A stretch of 64,000 bases of DNA, taken from Fischerella sp. CENA71 (GTDB lineage Bacteria; Cyanobacteriota; Cyanobacteriia; Cyanobacteriales; Nostocaceae). Of the stretch, positions 1 through 8,900 are shown piece by piece. The stretch covers positions 62,001-126,000 of the forward strand of contig JANBVI010000063.1 of the NCBI GenBank assembly GCA_024239075.1, written 5' to 3'. Made by a program: the position numbers and the translations under genes. A model generated the notes under the pieces. It made no database searches. It saw only the letters and a program-made list of their open reading frames with translations, and had not been told where the DNA came from. Every line of letters begins with the position of its first letter. Positions within the stretch are counted from its first letter, which is position 1.

Positions 1-78
1 AAGATGTTTGAAATAAATCTTACAGCCTCTTGCTTTCTACTACAGTATTTGAACTGCGCCCACCAGGAGCGCAATAGT

Positions 79-792
79 TTATCCATGTTCTGTAGTTGAT
101 TGATTGGCAGCATCAAATTGATCGATCAAAGCTTGGATAATCATTTGGGGATCTTCACTTTCAATTCCCAATTGTTGAGCAATCATCAGACGTAAATTAT
201 CATCCTGCTGCATCAGAATCAACAATTCATCCAAAGTTACGGTTTGAAATTCTCCTTCAGGGAGATTTTGTACTTCATTTGTTGCTTGGAAGATTTGCTC
301 GGTTGGGAAATTTTCTACACCAGTATCTGCTGCTGAGGTAAAGGTTTCAATTTGAGCGTCTGGGCCTTCATATTCCCACACTGGTTCTCCTTGATTACGT
401 TCCAATAATTGCATCCCTATATTACGAGCAACATCTCCCACTTCTCCAACTTCTAATTCGCCTAATTGCACCATCCGAGCGGCTAATTCAGTATTAGGAG
501 TGGGTGATGCTAGCAGTTTTTCACCAAAGCGATGCAACCACTCTATCCAACGTTCTGTTGAGACCCGATGCTCAATATTATGTAGCCATTTCAGCGCCCA
601 GTGTTGTCCTCTAGCTTGATGTACTCCTTCTAACAGTTCGGTGAACAAAAATTCTAAATCTGTATCGCTTAGGGGTGGAGGTGGTTCTTTTTGATAATCA
701 CGCCCAAATGCTGCTGGAGCCTTTTGGCTGCCCAATAAGCGTTGAAAAAACCTTTTTAACCATTGAATGAGCCGTTTGAGCATCTCCGGCAC
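79..792 (-). CDS. conserved hypothetical protein, 237 aa
   Basis: I do not recognise a named family. The N-terminus is strongly basic and hydrophobic (LKRLIQWLKRFFQRLLGS), like an amphipathic membrane-surface helix. The rest is acidic and mostly helical, with an acidic C-terminal third rich in Asp, Glu and Gln. There is no signal peptide, no clear membrane span and no catalytic motif. It is transcribed divergently from dnaX, with a G-run/C-run palindrome between them, so it is probably a single-gene unit. The start at 792 is the first ATG; a second Met at residue 4 could also serve. Real coding is supported by the full-length open frame and ordinary composition; function is unknown. Confidence 0.7.
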   Translation of the reverse strand: MPEMLKRLIQWLKRFFQRLLGSQKAPAAFGRDYQKEPPPPLSDTDLEFLFTELLEGVHQARGQHWALKWLHNIEHRVSTERWIEWLHRFGEKLLASPTPNTELAARMVQLGELEVGEVGDVARNIGMQLLERNQGEPVWEYEGPDAQIETFTSAADTGVENFPTEQIFQATNEVQNLPEGEFQTVTLDELLILMQQDDNLRLMIAQQLGIESEDPQMIIQALIDQFDAANQSTTEHG

Positions 793-861
793 CCCCTGAG
801 TTTTGTTTACCTTAAGATTGTAGCGATGTCTACGACCAGTCGCTACGCATTTTGATGGGCA

Positions 862-975
862 TTGGGGATTAGGGATCGGGGATCGGGGATTGGGGATTGG
901 TTATTCTCCCCACACTCCCCACACTCCCTTGTCTCCCCCCTCCCCCCTTTCCCCAATCCCCGATCCCCTCTTTAG
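862..975. repeat. G-run/C-run dispersed palindrome, copy 1
   Basis: The left half is a run of GGGGAT(T/C) units and the right half is a run of CCCC(A/G)ATC units, so the segment can fold into a long imperfect hairpin. Similar blocks occur at 8088-8200, 8651-8800, 22183-22317 and 49386-49490, and inside two genes (2229-2490, 47384-47484). It fills the gap between the hypothetical gene at 79-792 and dnaX. Confidence 0.8.
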
Positions 976-1040
976 CTAAAATGATTGAATCCCAAACTCG
1001 ACTGGGTGCGACTCCCAAAACAGAAAAGGCATTGCCATCC

Positions 1041-3125
1041 ATGTTTTACGAACCTCTGCACCATAAGTACCGCCCAAAGAGTTTTGCTGAATTAGTGGGA
1101 CAAGAAGCGATCGCGACAACTCTCACTAATGCTATTTGTGCGTCCAAAATTGCACCAGCCTATTTATTCACAGGGCCAAGAGGTACAGGTAAAACCTCTA
1201 GCGCCCGCATTTTAGCTAAATCACTCAATTGTCTTAAAAGTGACAAACCCACAGCTGAACCCTGTGGTGTGTGTGATGTTTGTCAGGGAATCACTAAGGG
1301 TTACTCTTTAGATGTAATTGAAATAGACGCTGCCAGCAACACAGGCGTAGACAACATCCGAGAGATGATCGAAAGGGCGCAATTTGCCCCTGTTCAATGT
1401 CGTTATAAAGTGTATGTGGTCGATGAGTGTCATATGCTCAGTACCGCAGCATTCAATGCGCTACTCAAAACCCTCGAAGAACCACCTAAACATGTAGTCT
1501 TTGTCCTCGCAACAACAGACCCGCAAAGAGTACTACCTACAATTATTTCCCGGTGTCAACGGTTTGATTTTCGTCGCATACCCCTAGAGGCAATGGTGCA
1601 GCATTTAAGTACTATTGCTACCAAAGAAAATATTAATATTAATTCGGAAGCGATTACCCTTGTGGCTCAAATTGCTCAGGGAGGATTGCGGGATGCTGAA
1701 AGTTTACTCGATCAACTAAGTTTATTATCAGGGGAAGTGACGCCGGATCGAGTTTGGGATTTGGTAGGTTCAGTCAGTGAAAAAGACTTGCTCACACTTT
1801 TGAGTGCGATCGCCAAAGATAACGCTGAAGCAGTTCTAGATTGTACTCGTCAAATTCTGGATCGTGGTCGAGAACCTCTGATTATTCTCCAAAACCTCGC
1901 TGCTTTTTATCGCGATTTACTCATAGCCAAAACAGCACCCAACCGTCAAAACTTGGTTGCTTGCACTCCCCAAACTTGGCAAGAACTGGTTAATTCTGCT
2001 CAACAGTTAGATATCAGCACGATATTACAAGGACAACAACACCTAAGAACTGCTGAGGTACAACTGAAAAACACCACCCAACCACGCTTGTGGTTAGAAG
2101 TCACATTACTGGGATTGCTACCTTCAGCAACTATTATTAACATTCAGCCAGCAACAACAAGCCGTGTAGTACCCGCAGTATCACTACCAACTCCTTCTAT
2201 CACCCCACCTTCTCCAGTTTCTAACGGTAAGGTGACACAGGGACACGGTGACGCGGGGACGCGGGGACATAATGACGCGGGGACACAGGGACACAGTGAC
2301 GCGGGGACGCGGGGACATAGTGACGCGGGGACACAGGGACACAGGGACATAGTGACGCGGGGACACGGTGACGCGGGGATGCGGGGACATAGTGACGCGG
2401 GGACGCGGGGACATAGTGACGCGGAGAATTTAGATAAAACACTCTCCACGTCCCCACATCTCCCACTCCCCGCGTCTTCTTCCCCAACTCCAAGCACTTC
2501 CAACACCTCCCAGTCTTCCAGTGAAGAATCATTGGAAGCAACTTGGCAAAAAATAGTCGAATCTTTACCAATACCTGCCAAAGCACTCTTGAATCAGCAC
2601 GGACGCTTATTAAGTATTGGTGATGGTGTTGCTGTTGTAGGTGTACCACCAAAACTAATCAAACTTGCTCAAGGTAAATTAGCTGATATAGAAGCCGCTT
2701 TTGTAAAAGTTTTTCAGCAAAAATATAAGGTGAGCTTGGTTGCAAATCAGGCAAAAGCTTCACCTAACAATGATAAAAAAGATATTCCTCAAAATAAAAC
2801 CCCTCAAGCTAATCAGCCTTCTCCACGTAGTTACAATCAACAACCACAATCACCTGTAACTGAAAATCATCAACCAAAAAAACCACTAATCACAAAAACA
2901 GAATCGGTAACAAATACTACACCTGCGGCGTCAACTTTGCCCACACCACAACCTCAGATGTCACCACCTAATTGGGAAAGTGATGAAGGAGCGATCGCAG
3001 CTCAACGTCTGGCACAATTTTTTGATGGGGAAATTATTCGCTTTGCAGATGATGTAGTAGAAGTTACCGACTCTAACGCTACCTCAGAGTGGGAAAACGA
3101 AGCACAAGAAGATGATGAATTTTAA
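1041..3125 (+). CDS. dnaX: DNA polymerase III subunit gamma/tau
   Basis: This is the ATPase of the clamp loader, which loads the sliding clamp at the replication fork. Visible features are the family N-terminus (YEPLHHKYRPKSFAELVGQ), a Walker A loop GPRGTGKTS near residue 45, a cysteine zinc module (CGVCDVC), the DE-C-H Walker B segment (VVDECHMLS) and the SRCQRFDF sensor segment. The start at 1041 matches this conserved N-terminus; an in-frame ATG at 981 would add 20 residues that lie against the upstream palindrome. No intein interrupts the ATPase core. Between the collar domain and the C-terminal part, residues about 397-480 are an inserted low-complexity stretch of GH(S/G)DAGT(R/Q) units encoded by a minisatellite. 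The 3' end overlaps the convergent porin gene by 4 bp. Confidence 0.95.
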   Translation: MFYEPLHHKYRPKSFAELVGQEAIATTLTNAICASKIAPAYLFTGPRGTGKTSSARILAKSLNCLKSDKPTAEPCGVCDVCQGITKGYSLDVIEIDAASNTGVDNIREMIERAQFAPVQCRYKVYVVDECHMLSTAAFNALLKTLEEPPKHVVFVLATTDPQRVLPTIISRCQRFDFRRIPLEAMVQHLSTIATKENININSEAITLVAQIAQGGLRDAESLLDQLSLLSGEVTPDRVWDLVGSVSEKDLLTLLSAIAKDNAEAVLDCTRQILDRGREPLIILQNLAAFYRDLLIAKTAPNRQNLVACTPQTWQELVNSAQQLDISTILQGQQHLRTAEVQLKNTTQPRLWLEVTLLGLLPSATIINIQPATTSRVVPAVSLPTPSITPPSPVSNGKVTQGHGDAGTRGHNDAGTQGHSDAGTRGHSDAGTQGHRDIVTRGHGDAGMRGHSDAGTRGHSDAENLDKTLSTSPHLPLPASSSPTPSTSNTSQSSSEESLEATWQKIVESLPIPAKALLNQHGRLLSIGDGVAVVGVPPKLIKLAQGKLADIEAAFVKVFQQKYKVSLVANQAKASPNNDKKDIPQNKTPQANQPSPRSYNQQPQSPVTENHQPKKPLITKTESVTNTTPAASTLPTPQPQMSPPNWESDEGAIAAQRLAQFFDGEIIRFADDVVEVTDSNATSEWENEAQEDDEF
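2229..2490 (+). repeat. minisatellite/palindrome inserted in frame in dnaX
   Basis: Twelve or so degenerate units of about 12-18 bp built from GGGACAC, GTGACGCG and GGGACGCG run from 2229 to about 2425. They are followed by GACGCGGAGAAT, a short AT-rich loop, and a C-rich complementary arm ending in CCCCGCGTCTT. The unit and the hairpin apex match the intergenic block at 8088-8200. The reading frame stays open through the block on the + strand, and also in antisense frames, which creates false minus-strand ORFs. Confidence 0.85.
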
Positions 3126-5062
3126 AAAGTGAAGGTAGTACGGAGTACACCAACAGTTGTTGTATCGTTTCTGCTGTCACCTTCGGGGTTAAATAACACA
3201 AATGCCCCAGGAGTAATGCTAATATTATCACTTACTTTCAAGCGATAATACGCTTCTAAATGGTAAGGAGTAGCCCGATCAACACCTGTAGAGGCAAGTT
3301 CAGCATCGCCATCAGCAGAAGTCCGATACAGTGGTTGTCCAAACAAAATACCTGCGTTATTTCCTTGGTGGAATAAATCATTGAAGTGAAGCCCTACCAT
3401 CCAACTAGTGAAGGTACTAGAAGCATCGACATTACGAGCAGAATCATCTACAAATATTGCTGCACCGTAACCAGATAAAGCAATTTTAGGGGAAAATCGC
3501 CAAGTTACTGTGCCACCAAAAGAATTAAGTTTGACGGGTGTTCCCAGTGAAACACCACCCAAAGCCCCAATGTCACTACTAGTTAATCCTGTACCCAAGA
3601 TATTGATTTCGTGATAACTATTGGCATAGTTGAGACCAATATCTATAGAACTAGTTGGTCTAAAGGTTAATTGTGTGGCGATGACGCTACTTCCACCAAA
3701 AAAACCAGAGCCTAAAGGTGTTCCAGAAACTCCTGGTAGGATGTCTGGAGCATTTTGAGGAATGTTAGCATTGACGCTACCATATAAAGCTCTTAAGTCC
3801 AACTGCTTGGAAATATTAAAAATAAATCCTACAGCAGAAGCCAAACCAGAACCAGAAGTACCACCGGAGACACGTACTACAGGATTCAAGTTTCCAAAGC
3901 GAGAAATTGACTCTTGTCCTTCACCATAGAAAGGTGTAATGGTAGGAAAAGCATCTGAAACTTCCGCCGCAGTTCCAGCAAACAAAGTTAATTTATCAGC
4001 AACCGGAAAGATATAAAGCAATTTGTAAAGCTCAACATCATTAGCACCGACATCCGATAAAGTTTTAACGTCAATACCAGGAAACTGAGGCTCAAAACTA
4101 GTACGGGCGCTACTGGCGCTAAGTATGGGCGAAGCTAATCCCAAAGACTCTTGCAAGCTACCACGACCATCCAAACCGCCCAAAAAGTTATAAGATTGCA
4201 AACCAGTAATTAGTAAATCTTTACCTGTAAAACTGGTGTTGAGATTCAAGCGCACTCTATTTGTCAGGATGATATTAGGGTCATCCGTACCTGGAGAACC
4301 TCCTGTAGCACCAATCGCTGCAACAATTACCTCACCATTGAGTTTGGTAGTTGTGGAAAACTGATTTGCTTCTAGTTCTGCTGTGCGAGCTTCCAGTGTA
4401 TCTACTCGGCCCCGTAGTGCTGTCAATTCCGCAGCAAATTCTTCTTGCAATCTCTGTAAAGTGCCTAAATCTTCTTTTGTGACCAAATCAGTAGTTGCTG
4501 TAGCAATGATTTCATTGACTCGATCAAGACAAGCATTTAAACCAGCAGCAAATTCGTAGCGAGTCATCGGGCGATTACCCCGATAGGTACCATTAGGATA
4601 CCCGGCAATACAACCGTAGCGCTCAACTAAAGATTGTAATGCTTGAAAAGCCCAGTCTGTTGGTTGGACATCAGACAATTGTGAGACAGACGTGACTTGG
4701 GCAATTTTGTCTGATGTCTGAGATGAATTTCCAGATGTCGGAGAAATTTGTAAAGAAGAATTAGGAGCAGAATGTAATTCTAGATTTCTGTTTTTTTGCT
4801 TCTGGGTTAAAACCGATGCATCTTGTTTATTATCATTAGCAATAATTAGCTCAGTTTTAAGTTTATGAGGTAAAATACTGCCATAATTTGTTATTATTGC
4901 ACGCGTATTCTCACTCTTAGTAATCACTAATTTTTCAGGAGCTTTTTGTACTCGCTTGTTATCTGTAACCTCAGAATTAGTTACGGCTTGTACTGGTAAC
5001 AATCCCAAAATTAAGTACAATAAACCAGCTCCACCAGCAGAGGCTAGCAGATATTTAGACAT
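3122..5062 (-). CDS. SLH-domain outer-membrane porin (OprB/iron-uptake porin type)
   Basis: Forms an outer-membrane beta-barrel for small solutes; close cyanobacterial relatives are annotated as iron-uptake porins. The protein has an N-terminal signal peptide (LLYLILGLLPVQA), a Ser/Asn-rich spacer, an S-layer homology domain at about residues 128-190 (DWAFQALQSLVERYGCIAGYPNG, then MTRYEFAAGLN in separate blocks), a short coiled coil (LQRLQEEFAAELTALRGRVD), then a long beta-rich barrel ending in an aromatic residue (TFTF), typical of outer-membrane proteins. The SLH domain is expected to bind the peptidoglycan-linked polymer. Its gene tail overlaps dnaX by 4 bp. The exact substrate cannot be told from sequence. 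Confidence 0.9.
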   Translation of the reverse strand: MSKYLLASAGGAGLLYLILGLLPVQAVTNSEVTDNKRVQKAPEKLVITKSENTRAIITNYGSILPHKLKTELIIANDNKQDASVLTQKQKNRNLELHSAPNSSLQISPTSGNSSQTSDKIAQVTSVSQLSDVQPTDWAFQALQSLVERYGCIAGYPNGTYRGNRPMTRYEFAAGLNACLDRVNEIIATATTDLVTKEDLGTLQRLQEEFAAELTALRGRVDTLEARTAELEANQFSTTTKLNGEVIVAAIGATGGSPGTDDPNIILTNRVRLNLNTSFTGKDLLITGLQSYNFLGGLDGRGSLQESLGLASPILSASSARTSFEPQFPGIDVKTLSDVGANDVELYKLLYIFPVADKLTLFAGTAAEVSDAFPTITPFYGEGQESISRFGNLNPVVRVSGGTSGSGLASAVGFIFNISKQLDLRALYGSVNANIPQNAPDILPGVSGTPLGSGFFGGSSVIATQLTFRPTSSIDIGLNYANSYHEINILGTGLTSSDIGALGGVSLGTPVKLNSFGGTVTWRFSPKIALSGYGAAIFVDDSARNVDASSTFTSWMVGLHFNDLFHQGNNAGILFGQPLYRTSADGDAELASTGVDRATPYHLEAYYRLKVSDNISITPGAFVLFNPEGDSRNDTTTVGVLRTTFTF

Positions 5063-5647
5063 GACAACTCCTCACAGAACGATATTGAACAGTAATCAAA
5101 GCATAGACGTAAAACAGATGTTGCAACTTAAATGCTATCTGCTTTACTTGAATCAGGAATTTGTTTTGTGAATTTCCTGAATGAGGTAAATACGGTTTGA
5201 TTAAGGCGGAAAGGTAAGTAAAAAAGAAATTTTTCTATTCCTTAAATCTTGCCTTTTTACCTTTTAGAAAGCAGCCCTCTTAGATAAGAGTATGCTGATT
5301 CTAAACGTATTGTTAGTGATATTTAAACATTTATTAGCAGTATTAAATTATAGTAAATACTATTTTTATAACTAATTAACACTAGTTAAGATTTATAGTT
5401 CTTATGATTACTATATAAAAATCAGAATGATATAGCAATCCCATATGATTTGTGAGAATCGCAAATTTTAATGAAGAATAATTGCGGCGAAATAATCAAA
5501 GTCAAATTTAGTGAATCAAAGTAGCGATCGCACTTTTTACACCCATAACAAATTGCTCAAGAAAGTCATAGCAGTCTTGAGCTTTGGGCAAATTAAAAAT
5601 GGAATAAGAAGACCCGCGCCCTACGCCAAGCGTGAGCGCTGCCTAGT
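5063..5647. other. intergenic stretch, AT-rich
   Basis: This 585-bp gap separates the porin start from the mgdA stop; both are on the minus strand. It presumably carries the porin promoter in its low-coordinate part, which is AT-rich. A HIP1 site lies at about 5524 and a GC-rich fragment (CCTACGCCAAGCGTGAGCGCTGCC region, about 5618-5642) resembles part of a dispersed repeat. The short + strand ORF here has no coding character. Confidence 0.6.
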
Positions 5648-7054
5648 TTACTTATTTCCTGTATGTACGGTTTTCACCCATTTCAAACGCTTAGGACGCA
5701 CAGACATGCGAGCGGTGGTGCTACTGATTACTATTAACCAGTGAAGCATATACAAAGTACCACGCAAAGTCTGAAGCAACAACACAAAATAACTAGACAA
5801 ATTCAGCCCTTTTTGTTTTCTGATCCTTGCCAGACCAGCAAACATGCCTGCCATAGACATTGTAATGGTCAAGCTCGTCACGGGACTGAGAATTGGTGGA
5901 CGATGCCGAGCGATCGCCATCAATAAATCTGGTACTGCTGCTGAGGGCAAAATATACTGACTGAGCAGGAAAACCAGCATATCCCAAGTTTTGCGGCTAC
6001 CCATGCGATTTTTGAGAATTAAATCCCAATAATCCAGGTAGCGTTGATAACCGCCTTCCGCCCAACGGTTACGCTGATGCCAAAGAGCGATCGCATTTGT
6101 TACGCCCTCTTCTTCAACTGCGGTGCTGAAGACATTTTCAATATCCCAGTTATCTAGGTGGAGGCGGAATGTTAGATCCAAATCATCGGTGATTGTCTCT
6201 TCATTCCAGCCACCGCAACGTTTCAATGCTGCTCGCCGGACAAATTGACCGTTACCCCGTAGTTCACCCAAACCACCAATGACAGTCCGTCCCTGTTGTA
6301 AACAGGCATCTATTGCCATTTCTGCCATTTGTCCCTTTGTCCAAAAGTTTTCTTTGGCGTTGGCTATAGCTTTTCGCACTTGCACCGCGCCCACTTTTTG
6401 ACGTTCAAACAAAGGTACGACTTGTAGCAGGATATCGGGTGATACTTGAGCATCAGCATCAAACACTGCCAAAATCTCACCTTTAGTGAGTGGCAAAACC
6501 TGATTCAAAGCTCCAGACTTGCCACCACCAGATCCTGGCGATCTTTGCAGAATTTTTAATTGCTCGTATTTCTGAGCCAGTTCTGCTAAAAACTGCGGCG
6601 TGCGATCGCTGCTATTATCATCAATAATCCAAACTTCGTACTTTCCTTCTGGATATTCCAGATTGCAAAGGTTTTTCACGAGTTTGCCAATCACAGCTTC
6701 CTCGTTTTTTGCAGCTACTAACACCGAAACATAAGGATAATCACCCTCTATTGCTTCATGACTGTGGCGGGGTCTAGCAAACACCAGCACAAATACATGA
6801 AGCCCGATGATAGTAGTCAGTCCTAGTACGAATAAATAACCCCAGGAAACAAGATGCAAAGCGATCGTGCCACTCCAGACCATTGTCAGAACTAGAGCAG
6901 CTTTGCGTCTGCGACCTTGAAACCGGGATGGAAGAGACACACAAGGCGATGTCTCTTCTTCTAACTCCTCTTCCATTGATAAATCAGAAAGCAAAGAGTC
7001 GAGCGGATCAAGCTCTTTGTAAGAATCGTTTTCGGGCCAGAAATTCGCTGGCAT
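5648..7054 (-). CDS. mgdA: beta-monoglucosyldiacylglycerol synthase
   Basis: Transfers glucose from UDP-glucose to diacylglycerol to make monoglucosyl-DAG, the precursor of the thylakoid galactolipid MGDG in cyanobacteria. It is a membrane GT2-family enzyme. The N-terminus (MPANFWPENDSYKELDPL), the C-terminus (ARMSVRPKRLKWVKTVHTG) and 468-aa length agree closely with the cyanobacterial MgdA family as I remember it. GT2 motifs are present: IIDDNSSD, VFDADAQV, ITDDLDLT and QRNRWAEGG. There are two membrane spans near residues 50-95 and more in the C-terminal 120 residues. The start overlaps the 3' end of the upstream radical SAM gene by 47 bp, suggesting co-transcription. Confidence 0.93.
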   Translation of the reverse strand: MPANFWPENDSYKELDPLDSLLSDLSMEEELEEETSPCVSLPSRFQGRRRKAALVLTMVWSGTIALHLVSWGYLFVLGLTTIIGLHVFVLVFARPRHSHEAIEGDYPYVSVLVAAKNEEAVIGKLVKNLCNLEYPEGKYEVWIIDDNSSDRTPQFLAELAQKYEQLKILQRSPGSGGGKSGALNQVLPLTKGEILAVFDADAQVSPDILLQVVPLFERQKVGAVQVRKAIANAKENFWTKGQMAEMAIDACLQQGRTVIGGLGELRGNGQFVRRAALKRCGGWNEETITDDLDLTFRLHLDNWDIENVFSTAVEEEGVTNAIALWHQRNRWAEGGYQRYLDYWDLILKNRMGSRKTWDMLVFLLSQYILPSAAVPDLLMAIARHRPPILSPVTSLTITMSMAGMFAGLARIRKQKGLNLSSYFVLLLQTLRGTLYMLHWLIVISSTTARMSVRPKRLKWVKTVHTGNK

Positions 7055-7982
7055 AGGTCACTTGATTCAACCACCAGTATTTGTCAACACCCATAAAGAA
7101 GCTGGGTATCAGGTAACACCAAACTGTACAACCTTCACACACTTTTAACTTACCTTGAGATTGGCGGTAACTTTCTACCTCCTCGGACTCACGATAAAGT
7201 TCGTAAAGCCTTCCCTGGATGGGAACTCCGGTTTGGGCAAAATGGTAACAAGGTAGCAACAGCTCGTCATTAGGAGAAATTGCAATGACTGCATCTACCG
7301 CCTTACAGCGAGGATTTTTAGTGTCATTGCCTCCAGCTTCAATAAAAGCCAATGCAGCCCTATTGTACCCGACATTCTTATATTTCTTGGCAGTAGCTTC
7401 GATTGCTGCCACCATTTGAGGCGTAGGATTTTTATTTGAGTTGTAGTGTTCATGGGCTGTGAAAGCAGGATTCAGCCAGACGCGCACACCCAAATTTTTA
7501 CCCAATTCAGCCACTTCATCAATACGTTCGTAATTTTGGGCAGTAACGGTATGATTGAGGACTGGAAATTCTCCTAAAGACTTAGCAATTTTTACCGACT
7601 CGACCAAGTTGTCAAAAATCTTTACTCCCCGTGAGTGATCGTGAGTTTCTGCATCCGCCCCATCCAAAGAGAAATTCAAAAAGTCCACTAACCCCTGAAT
7701 TTCTTTTGCTTTCTGCGGATACAAAATTGTATTTGTGGTTATGCTGGTATAAAAACCTTGGCGCTTCGCCTCAGTATAAATCTGACCCACATCTTGCCGC
7801 AGCAACGGTTCACCACCTGTAAAGTCCACATATTTGACTCCCAGACGGCGTAAATCATTCAAATTATGTTTAATTGTCTCAAAATCAGCTTCTTTACCAG
7901 GTTCTAACGCCCAGATGTTACAAAAATGACATCTAGCATTACAGCGATAAGTCAAGTAATAGTTTGCAACCAGTGGAGCCAT
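7008..7982 (-). CDS. radical SAM protein with C-terminal Cys cluster
   Basis: A radical S-adenosylmethionine enzyme: the iron-sulfur CxxxCxxC motif is CNARCHFC at residues 14-21, followed by the GGEPLL motif that contacts SAM. The C-terminal half has more cysteines (NPRC, LLPCYHF, KVCEGCTVWCYL) in a SPASM/Twitch-like layout that could bind an extra cluster. Length is 324 aa. The substrate is unknown. Its 3' end lies inside the 5' end of mgdA on the same strand, so translation of the two may be coupled and a role in lipid or membrane metabolism is possible, but that is inference from position only. It does not resemble the hopanoid enzyme HpnH at its N-terminus. Confidence 0.85.
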   Translation of the reverse strand: MAPLVANYYLTYRCNARCHFCNIWALEPGKEADFETIKHNLNDLRRLGVKYVDFTGGEPLLRQDVGQIYTEAKRQGFYTSITTNTILYPQKAKEIQGLVDFLNFSLDGADAETHDHSRGVKIFDNLVESVKIAKSLGEFPVLNHTVTAQNYERIDEVAELGKNLGVRVWLNPAFTAHEHYNSNKNPTPQMVAAIEATAKKYKNVGYNRAALAFIEAGGNDTKNPRCKAVDAVIAISPNDELLLPCYHFAQTGVPIQGRLYELYRESEEVESYRQSQGKLKVCEGCTVWCYLIPSFFMGVDKYWWLNQVTYASEFLARKRFLQRA

Positions 7983-8087
7983 AAAATCTTATAGTGTTAC
8001 ACCACTAAAGTTTTCCTTAAGACATCTTGAAACGTAGTTTACACACAGTCAACAAGTATTTAGTTATTTGTCATTTGTCATTGGGAA

Positions 8088-8200
8088 GAGACGCGGTGAT
8101 GCGGAGAGTACAAAGACGCGGAGAATCTATCAAAAATATTCTCCGTGTCCCCGTGTCCTTCTTGTCTCCCTTGTCCCCGATCCCCTTTCCCCTGTGTAGC
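8088..8200. repeat. G-run/C-run dispersed palindrome, copy with ACGCGGAGAAT apex
   Basis: Arms GACGCGGTGATGCGGAGAG and GACGCGGAGAAT face ATTCTCCGTGTCCCCGTGTCC, followed by CCTTGTCCCC(G)ATCCCC. The apex is nearly the same as the one at the 3' end of the block inside dnaX. It occupies most of the gap between the divergent radical SAM gene and the gene at 8275. Confidence 0.75.
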
Positions 8201-8274
8201 AAAATACTTTTTTGGGAATACTATGTGAAGCCACTAATATGCTTGTTTGTCAAGTAACGTAAGGAATATTTAGT

Positions 8275-8649
8275 ATGTCTTTTGAGCAACTTCAACCTGC
8301 TACGCCGCAACAGGCTAATGTCTACCTGCCATACATTCAAAGCAGCAAGCGTAATTTTTTACCCTATGCCATCAGTCTCTATCACAAAGGTATTTTAGAA
8401 GGACAGCGCAAAATAGAAGGCAGTGAGAATATTCCTTTTGTGGCGACTTGGAATATTGCTACCTTACCCTCAGACCTGACCCGTTGTCGAGTTCAGTTTG
8501 AAGGCAACGCAGACCTAAGCTATGAAGTGATGATGGCTAGCTTCGAGTTTATAAATTTTTTAATTGAGATGATGGAATATTACAAACGCTATCGTCTCAC
8601 TGATTTTTCTCAGGCTTTTTACCGTAAACTCTTACGAATAGACGAATGA
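8275..8649 (+). CDS. conserved cyanobacterial protein, probably EbsA-like (type IV pilus/biofilm)
   Basis: A 124-aa soluble protein with no signal peptide or membrane span. Length and the pattern of the opening (MSFEQLQPATPQQANVYLPY) and middle (KIEGSENIPFVATWN, then LTRCRVQFEGNADLSYE) recall the cyanobacterial EbsA family, a small protein needed for type IV pilus assembly and biofilm self-suppression. I hold this assignment only moderately because it rests on memory of the family. An AAGGA ribosome site about 9 nt before ATG supports the start. It is followed by a dispersed palindrome and then a metabolic gene, so it may be a single-gene unit. Confidence 0.6.
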   Translation: MSFEQLQPATPQQANVYLPYIQSSKRNFLPYAISLYHKGILEGQRKIEGSENIPFVATWNIATLPSDLTRCRVQFEGNADLSYEVMMASFEFINFLIEMMEYYKRYRLTDFSQAFYRKLLRIDE

Positions 8650-8650
8650 T

Positions 8651-8800
8651 ATTGGAAATTGGGAATTGGGGAAGGCGGGGTCCCCTCCCACTCCCCCAAG
8701 GGAGTGGGAATTAGGCATTGGTTATTCTCCCTGCACCCTGCATCCTGCTCCCTTCCCTTGTCCCTATCCCCTTTCCCTATTCCCCGATCCCCAATCCCCC
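8651..8800. repeat. G-run/C-run dispersed palindrome
   Basis: The left arm holds GGGAATTGGGG and GGAGTGGGAATTAGG. The right arm is C-rich and ends in CCCCGATCCCCAATCCCCC. It also contains an inner hairpin, GGGGTCCCCTCCC/CCCAAGGGAG. It fills the spacer between the genes at 8275 and 8901 and creates false upstream extensions of the next ORF. Confidence 0.75.
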
Positions 8801-8900
8801 TAATGTCTTCTCTTGCGACAACGCGATCGCATTGGTTAGTCCTAAAATGGGGAAACACCAAGCAAAGGTTGTGCCGACTTTTGAATTTAGGAGTGCATGT

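Noticed and set aside
2144-2652. Three minus-strand ORFs with Pro/Cys/Arg repeats opposite dnaX
   Set aside because: They are antisense readings of the dnaX minisatellite; repeat units of suitable length keep all frames open.
1041-3125. Intein in dnaX, as in some cyanobacteria
   Set aside because: The ATPase core motifs are contiguous; the only insertion is the repeat block in the linker.
5511-5744. Small + strand ORF before mgdA's 3' end
   Set aside because: Overlaps mgdA antisense and contains a dispersed-repeat fragment; no ribosome site.
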